In this document: positions 31,556 through 40,727 of the stretch, in pieces
How positions within the stretch are numbered: position 1 is the first letter of the stretch
Layout: each line of letters opens with the position of its first letter
DNA from: Gemmatimonas sp.
Lineage (GTDB): Bacteria; Gemmatimonadota; Gemmatimonadetes; Gemmatimonadales; Gemmatimonadaceae
DNA: 40,727 nt
Reading direction: 5' to 3'
NCBI GenBank assembly: GCA_011390935.1
Contig: JAABRL010000038.1
Location: 1 to 40,727, forward strand
Notes under the pieces: model-generated
Seen by the model: only the letters and a program-made list of their open reading frames with translations
What the model was told of the DNA's origin: nothing
Databases searched by the model: none
Position numbers and translations under genes: made by a program

Positions 31556-31576
31556 GGGGAGCGCTGACGGCTCCCC
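31556..31576 (+). promoter_or_regulatory. Hairpin in the proline dehydrogenase leader
   Basis: GGGGAGC (31556-31562) pairs perfectly with GCTCCCC (31570-31576) across a 7-base loop, ending 20 bp before the start codon. The stem contains the only GGGGAG purine run of the leader, so it could mask ribosome binding or simply lie in the 5' untranslated region. A smaller hairpin (GCCCG-GTT-CGGGC, 31532-31544) precedes it. Confidence 0.35.
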
Positions 31577-31596
31577 GTGACCGTCGCCTCGACTCC

Positions 31597-32568
31597 ATGC
31601 TTCGCAACTCCCTGCTGTACCTCTCGCGCCAGCAGCGCATCTTCGATTTCATTCGCGGGAACGGCTTTGCCCGTCGCATGGCGTCGCGCTTTGTTGCCGG
31701 TGAAACCATTGCCAGTGCGTGCGATGCCGCCGCCGAACTCAACGCACACGGCATTTCGGCCACCCTCGACCTGCTCGGCGAAAGCGTCACCAACGAGGCC
31801 GAGGCGCGTGACACCGGCCGTCAGTACCTCGAACTGCTCGACACCATCCACGAGCGCAAGCTCGAGTGCAATGTCTCCGTGAAGCTCACGGCGCTCGGAC
31901 AGGACATTCGAGATGATCTCTGCATCGAAGTCATCACGGCGATTCTGCAGCGGGCCGAACAGTACGATTCGTTTGTGCGCCTCGACATGGAGTCGAGCGA
32001 ATACACGCAGCGTACGCTCGATCTCTTCGAACGGGAGCTGTACAGTCGACATCCGCGACGCGTGGGCATTGTCTTGCAGAGTGCGTTGCGTCGCACGCTC
32101 GACGACGTGGAGCGCGCCATCGGACTCGGTGCACGCGTGCGCCTGTGCAAGGGGGCCTACAAGGAGCCGGACGCCGTCGCGTTCCCCGACAAGTCCGATG
32201 TGGACCAGACGTACGTGCAGGCGATGCAGCGTCTCATGGCGCGCGGACACTATCCCGGACTTGCGACGCACGACGAAACGATCATCGAACAGGCGAAACG
32301 CTTCGCGCGCGCGGAAGGCATTTCGCCGGAGCGTTTCGAGTTCCAGATGCTCTACGGCGTGCGACGTGACCTGCAGGAGGCTCTCGTGGCTGATGGCTGG
32401 CGGGTTCGCGTGTACATTCCGTTCGGCACGCAGTGGTACCCGTATCTCATGCGTCGTCTGGCGGAGCGGCCGGCGAACATCGCTTTCATGACGGGCAGCA
32501 TCGTGCGGGAGGCCATGCATGGCCCGCGCCGCTCGTCCGCCGACACGCGTCGCACCAGCGCGCACTGA
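31597..32568 (+). CDS. Proline dehydrogenase
   Basis: The 323-residue product is a stand-alone FAD-dependent proline dehydrogenase (PRODH, PutA N-terminal domain equivalent). It oxidises proline to pyrroline-5-carboxylate. Diagnostic segments of the TIM barrel are SVKLTALGQD, RLDMESSEYTQRTL, ARVRLCKGAYKEPDAVAF, LATHDETII, FEFQMLYGVRRDLQ and the final VRVYIPFGTQWYPYLMRRLA with ERPAN. The length fits the monofunctional enzyme of Gram-positive and Gemmatimonadota type. No pyrroline-5-carboxylate dehydrogenase is in the window. Note that the frame stays open after its TGA stop to the next gene. Confidence 0.94.
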   Translation: MLRNSLLYLSRQQRIFDFIRGNGFARRMASRFVAGETIASACDAAAELNAHGISATLDLLGESVTNEAEARDTGRQYLELLDTIHERKLECNVSVKLTALGQDIRDDLCIEVITAILQRAEQYDSFVRLDMESSEYTQRTLDLFERELYSRHPRRVGIVLQSALRRTLDDVERAIGLGARVRLCKGAYKEPDAVAFPDKSDVDQTYVQAMQRLMARGHYPGLATHDETIIEQAKRFARAEGISPERFEFQMLYGVRRDLQEALVADGWRVRVYIPFGTQWYPYLMRRLAERPANIAFMTGSIVREAMHGPRRSSADTRRTSAH

Positions 32569-32649
32569 CCGGATCGCCCCATCGCACACAGCGGACAGCA
32601 CCTGCCCCCCGATCCGGATGCGGGGGACGAACGGACTCTGGGTGGCTAC

Positions 32650-32955
32650 ATGGCCGTACACGCGCGGCCGGCCGCGTTCGAGGGCGTGGACGGCATGAGC
32701 TACTCGGCCGACATCCTCACCGATACCACCGGTGATGCGGCGCTGCCGTGGGGCGCGTACCTGTTCTTCGTGCGTTGGGGTCGTGGTGAGCCCGAGGCCG
32801 TGGGGCACCTGGAGACGGAGTTCCTCGTGCGTGGGCACAGCGAAACGGCGGTGCGGGAGGCGGTGGGGCGCATGTCGCTGCTGGTGGTCAAGGCCACGCT
32901 CGATGGTCTCATTCGCGGTGCGCCGGCGCCGCAGGCTGCGAAGGAAGACACATGA
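32650..32955 (+). CDS. Small conserved protein upstream of rsgA
   Basis: From the ATG at 32650 the product has 101 residues. It contains AYLFFVRWGRGEPEAVGHLE and ends with an amphipathic helix MSLLVVKATLDGLIRGA. GGGTGG lies upstream as a weak ribosome site. Upstream codons in the same frame (back to the PRODH TGA at 32566) read without a stop and look coding-like (DPDAGDERTLGGY just before the ATG), so the true start may be earlier, for example a non-ATG codon near 32581-32602. The stop overlaps the rsgA ATG (ATGA at 32952), so it is probably translated together with rsgA. I do not recognise a family. Confidence 0.65.
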   Translation: MAVHARPAAFEGVDGMSYSADILTDTTGDAALPWGAYLFFVRWGRGEPEAVGHLETEFLVRGHSETAVREAVGRMSLLVVKATLDGLIRGAPAPQAAKEDT

Positions 32956-33911
32956 GTCGCGGCACGGTGCTCGGTGGGACGGGTGGCGTGTGGCGCGTGC
33001 TGCTCGACGACGGCCCGACGGTCGATGCGTCCATGCGTGGCCGTCTCAAGCGCGACGAGGAGCGCAACACCACCGCGAAGGATGGGAGCAAGCCGGTGAA
33101 GCTCGCGGTGGGCGACATCGTGGATGTCGAGATCACCCCCGATGCCGATGGCGCCTCGGTGCACGCGATTGCGTCGATCGTGCCACGTCGATCGCAGTTG
33201 GCGCGTCGTGCGCCCGGTCGCGCGTTTGGCGAACGCGTGGTGGTCGCGAATCTCGATCAGGTCCTCGTGGTGTTCGCCGCCGCCAATCCCGATCCGCACC
33301 CGCGCATGCTCGATCGGTTCCTGGTCATCGCGGAAGCCAACGATCTCGCGGCGCGCATCGTGGTGAACAAATGCGATCTCGCTGACGAGCCATCGGCCCG
33401 GGCGCGCTTTGCCGATTTTGAGCGGGCCGGCTACCCGGTGCACTACACCAGCGTGGTCGCGGACCGTGGGCTCGAGGCGCTGCGCGAGGTGGTGCAGGGC
33501 AAGGTCTCGGCGTTGGCCGGACCATCGGGCGTGGGCAAATCGTCGCTCATGAACGCGCTCTTCCCCGGCCTCACGCTACGCGTGGGCGCGATCAGCGAGA
33601 GCGTGAACAAGGGGCGGCACACCACGGTGGGCGCCCTGCTGCATCCGCTGCCTGGCGGTGGATTCGTTGCCGACACCCCAGGGCTGCGCGAGGTCGGATT
33701 GTGGGGGATCGACGTGGGGGACGTGGCGCACTGCTTTCCGGAGCTGCGTCCGTATCTCGGGCACTGTCGGTTCGCCGACTGCACGCATCTGGTCGAGCCC
33801 GGCTGCGGCATTCGCGAGGCGGTCGACGCCGGCGCCGTGAGTCGTGGACGATGGGAGAGCTACGGCAAGTTGCGCGAGGAGTTGGCGAGCGCGGCGTCTG
33901 CCGGTTGGTAG
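32952..33911 (+). CDS. rsgA: Ribosome small-subunit-dependent GTPase A
   Basis: The 319-residue product has the circularly permuted GTPase order typical of RsgA/YjeQ: an N-terminal OB fold (VGDIVDVEITPDADGASVHA), then the G4 motif VVNKCDLAD, G1 AGPSGVGKSSLMNAL, GRHTTVGALLHPL and G3 VADTPGLREVGL. The zinc-binding C-terminal motif follows as GHCRFADCTHLVEPGCGIREAV. It assists late maturation of the 30S subunit. The ATG overlaps the stop of the preceding small gene, so the pair should be translationally coupled. Confidence 0.95.
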   Translation: MSRGTVLGGTGGVWRVLLDDGPTVDASMRGRLKRDEERNTTAKDGSKPVKLAVGDIVDVEITPDADGASVHAIASIVPRRSQLARRAPGRAFGERVVVANLDQVLVVFAAANPDPHPRMLDRFLVIAEANDLAARIVVNKCDLADEPSARARFADFERAGYPVHYTSVVADRGLEALREVVQGKVSALAGPSGVGKSSLMNALFPGLTLRVGAISESVNKGRHTTVGALLHPLPGGGFVADTPGLREVGLWGIDVGDVAHCFPELRPYLGHCRFADCTHLVEPGCGIREAVDAGAVSRGRWESYGKLREELASAASAGW

Positions 33912-33963
33912 CCCCCAGCGTGATTTGATGTCAGGTTGAGGAGGCTGCGTACCCCTTCCCCTC

Positions 33964-36249
33964 ATGCCCCTCGCACCTGCCATGTCCTCCTCTCCCGATT
34001 CCCGTGTTGCCGGTCGGCCTCGGCGCAGTCTCTGGCTTCTCGGGGTGTGGCTGTGCACCCTGCCGCTTGCGCTGACCGCACAGCGCCCGGCAGACCGGAC
34101 CGCGCCACTCACGCCCGCCGATCTGCTCGACGTGCGGACACTCGCCATCGGCGATTTTTCTCCAGATGGACGTTGGCTGCTCGTGCGACAGGCGCGTCGC
34201 GGCGACGGACTCGGGTTTGTGGCCGCGCGCGATGGTGACCCGAGCTACGTACGGCCGGCACCGGCGCGCCTGCTGCTCATGAACGCGGCCACGGGCGACA
34301 CGAGCGCCATTCTTTCCGCGCCGCGCACGCTGGGTGCCATGGCATGGAGCCGAGATGGCGCACGGCTGGCGATCGCCACGCGCGACAGCGTGCCGGCGCT
34401 ACTGATCTGGGAACGCGATCGCCAACGCGTGCGCCCGGTCTCGCTGGGTGGTGCGCGGCTGGCCGAGAACAGCGATGTGGCGTGGACCGATGACGGGCGA
34501 TTGATCGTGTCGGTGCGCGAGCGTGGATGGCTGCAGGAGGTGCAGGCGCGGTTTGATTCACTCGTGCGTGGGCCGATCGCGGTGCAGGATGGTACGGAGC
34601 CGTTCCTGGCGTGGGATGTGTTGCGGCGACTGGCCAATCGCGCACTGCTGGTGTCGTGGCACCCGGGGACAGGGCGCCTCGATACACTGGTCACGCCCAC
34701 GCAGCTCACGTCCTGGACGGCCAGTGGCGACGGCGCCGCGATCACGTGGCGAGAAGATCGCACGGCGAAGACGAACTATGAGGGCGGCGCCAGCAACGAA
34801 GCGCGTCTGATGGCCCACGTCAACGGCGGGGCGCCGCGCGTGGTGCTGGCGTCGATGCGCGGCGTGACGCTCTCGCACGCGGCGGATGGACGGCGATACG
34901 CGTTTGCGCGCGACGGGGCGATTCACGTCGCCAGCCTCGACGATACCACGCCACGTCGCCTGATCGGACCGCCGCCGCGCGCTCGCGGTGATACGGCGCC
35001 TGCTGACAGCGCGCGCGACGAGCGGTGGAGCCTGGTGCGCCTGTCGCCGACCGCCGACGCCGTGGTCGCGAGCACGCGGGCGGGACTCTTTCTGGTGAAC
35101 ACGACGGACGGGACGCGTCGTACGCTGCATGCGATCACCGATACGGTGACCGGCCCGCGTGCCACGCTGGCCGATTGGAGTGCCGACGGGCGCACGCTAC
35201 TGGTCAGCGTCACCTCGCGCACCGCGTGGGATCGCGCGCTGGTGCGGGTCGATGTCGCGACCGGTGCGATGGATACGCTGGTTCGCGACGGACGACTATA
35301 CGGATCGCCACGACTCGCACCCAACGGGGAGCGTCTGGCGCTCACCATCGCGCAGCATGGCGCACCGGCGGATCTGTGGCTTGCCGATGGACGCCTGCGC
35401 TCGCCGCAGCGCGTGCTCGTATCGAATCCGCAGCTGGCCGCACGCACGCTTCCGGTCACGCAGCTGGTGTCGTACCTCGATGTGGACGGCGTGACCCAGT
35501 ATGGCGTGCTCACGTTGCCCTCGGCGGGTACGCGCAACGTGCCAACGGTATTCAGCGTGTATGAATCGTTCTTCGACGATGGGTTCGACGCCACCACGAT
35601 GTATCTGGCCAGTCACGGCTACGCCGTGATGAAGCCTTCGGTCTCCTTCGAGATCGGCTTTCCCGGCGAAGCCTGGCTGAAGGGCGTGACTGCCGCTGCC
35701 AACAAACTCATCGAGCTCGGCATCGCCGACAGCGCGCGCCTCGGTGTGCATGGCACCAGCTACGGCGGCTATGCCACCAACCTGCTCGTCACGCAAACGC
35801 AACGATTCAAGGCTGCGATCAACATCTCGGGGAAGGTGGACCTCATTTCCTTCTATACCGACTCGCCGCGGCTCGGGGTGCGCAACGTCAACGCGGCCGA
35901 ACGCACACAGGACCGCATCGGCGCCACGATGTGGGAGCAGCCGCAGAAATACGTACAGCACAGCGCCGTGATGTTCGCCGATCGCATTCGCACGCCGCTC
36001 CTGCTGATCACCGGCGGCGAGGATCACAACGTCCCTGCACTCAATACGCGCGAAATGTATTTCGCGTTGCGCCGTCTCGGTCGACCGGTCACGTGGGTAA
36101 ACTACGTGGACGGCGGACACGGCATCCCCATGACGACGGCCGCGCAGTTCACGGACTTCCATGAACGGGTGTTGCAGTGGTACGATCGATATCTGGCACG
36201 TGACACCGCGGTCACGTCGAATGCGGCGGCTGAGAGCCCCCGTCCTTAG
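33964..36249 (+). CDS. Secreted prolyl oligopeptidase-family (S9) serine peptidase
   Basis: The 761-residue product has an N-terminal hydrophobic signal (WLLGVWLCTLPLALTAQ) and a beta-propeller-type region with DFSPDGRWLLVRQ and DWSADGRTLLVSV blades. The C-terminal alpha/beta-hydrolase domain carries the catalytic triad: Ser599 in GTSYGGYA, Asp687 in GGEDHNV and His719 in GGHGIPM. It should cut short peptides, probably after proline, or be an acylaminoacyl peptidase; specificity cannot be read. The start is ATG at 33964 or 33982. A GAGGAGG sequence lies about 22 bp upstream, too far for an ideal ribosome site. It is followed after 30 bp by the glutamate synthase gene. Confidence 0.9.
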   Translation: MPLAPAMSSSPDSRVAGRPRRSLWLLGVWLCTLPLALTAQRPADRTAPLTPADLLDVRTLAIGDFSPDGRWLLVRQARRGDGLGFVAARDGDPSYVRPAPARLLLMNAATGDTSAILSAPRTLGAMAWSRDGARLAIATRDSVPALLIWERDRQRVRPVSLGGARLAENSDVAWTDDGRLIVSVRERGWLQEVQARFDSLVRGPIAVQDGTEPFLAWDVLRRLANRALLVSWHPGTGRLDTLVTPTQLTSWTASGDGAAITWREDRTAKTNYEGGASNEARLMAHVNGGAPRVVLASMRGVTLSHAADGRRYAFARDGAIHVASLDDTTPRRLIGPPPRARGDTAPADSARDERWSLVRLSPTADAVVASTRAGLFLVNTTDGTRRTLHAITDTVTGPRATLADWSADGRTLLVSVTSRTAWDRALVRVDVATGAMDTLVRDGRLYGSPRLAPNGERLALTIAQHGAPADLWLADGRLRSPQRVLVSNPQLAARTLPVTQLVSYLDVDGVTQYGVLTLPSAGTRNVPTVFSVYESFFDDGFDATTMYLASHGYAVMKPSVSFEIGFPGEAWLKGVTAAANKLIELGIADSARLGVHGTSYGGYATNLLVTQTQRFKAAINISGKVDLISFYTDSPRLGVRNVNAAERTQDRIGATMWEQPQKYVQHSAVMFADRIRTPLLLITGGEDHNVPALNTREMYFALRRLGRPVTWVNYVDGGHGIPMTTAAQFTDFHERVLQWYDRYLARDTAVTSNAAAESPRP

Positions 36250-36279
36250 TCTGTGCCCCACACACCCGGAGTTTGCACG

Positions 36280-40727
<4,448 letters not shown>

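Overview
The window is a dense, very GC-rich chromosomal segment, and most genes can be named from family motifs. Three things point to Gemmatimonadota or a close soil lineage: many secreted or lipid-anchored proteins (beta-propeller lipoprotein, VPS10/BNR-repeat protein, HExxH zinc protease, M14 and S9 peptidases), the composition, and GTG starts. This placement is inferred from gene content; no rRNA or tRNA gene was seen.

Layout. 1-2205 (minus): start of a UDP-galactopyranose mutase gene, a glycosyltransferase just upstream of it, and a protein of the '3-methyladenine DNA glycosylase'-labelled family. 2256-5468 (minus): a lipoprotein, then a decayed segment holding fragments of queG and of a DUF2442 gene, then the intact set: small conserved protein, queG, DUF4160, DUF2442. 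5568-10030: lipoprotein, MazG-like pyrophosphohydrolase, a convergent beta-propeller lipoprotein, and a secreted fusion of four Ig-like domains with an FGE/sulfatase-modifying-factor fold. 10040-15231: divergent alkaline-phosphatase-superfamily and LOG-family genes, then a large secreted metalloprotease. 15391-19054: greA, convergent glpD, and an ECF sigma/anti-sigma pair. 19146-25460 (minus): a TPR-CHAT protease-like protein followed by a VPS10/BNR protein, both with export signals. 25549-29581: translationally coupled fadI-fadJ-DinB operon for beta-oxidation. 29617-40727: M14 peptidase, a repeat-rich intergenic region, proline dehydrogenase, a small protein coupled to rsgA, an S9 peptidase, and a glutamate synthase large subunit that runs off the right edge.

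Central metabolism is represented by fatty-acid oxidation, proline and glycerol-3-phosphate oxidation and glutamate synthesis. These genes are interleaved with protein export and peptide degradation, as expected for a heterotroph using proteins and lipids.

No CRISPR array, transposase, integrase or phage gene was found. The least ordinary features are the duplicated and decayed queG/DUF2442 segment beside the intact queG-DUF4160-DUF2442 set, a 144-bp imperfect dyad repeat at 31311-31454, the Ig-FGE fusion that lacks one of the two catalytic cysteines, and the exported CHAT protein next to a VPS10-like protein. I do not see a clearly new multi-gene defence or biosynthetic system. Coordinates of motifs were counted by hand.
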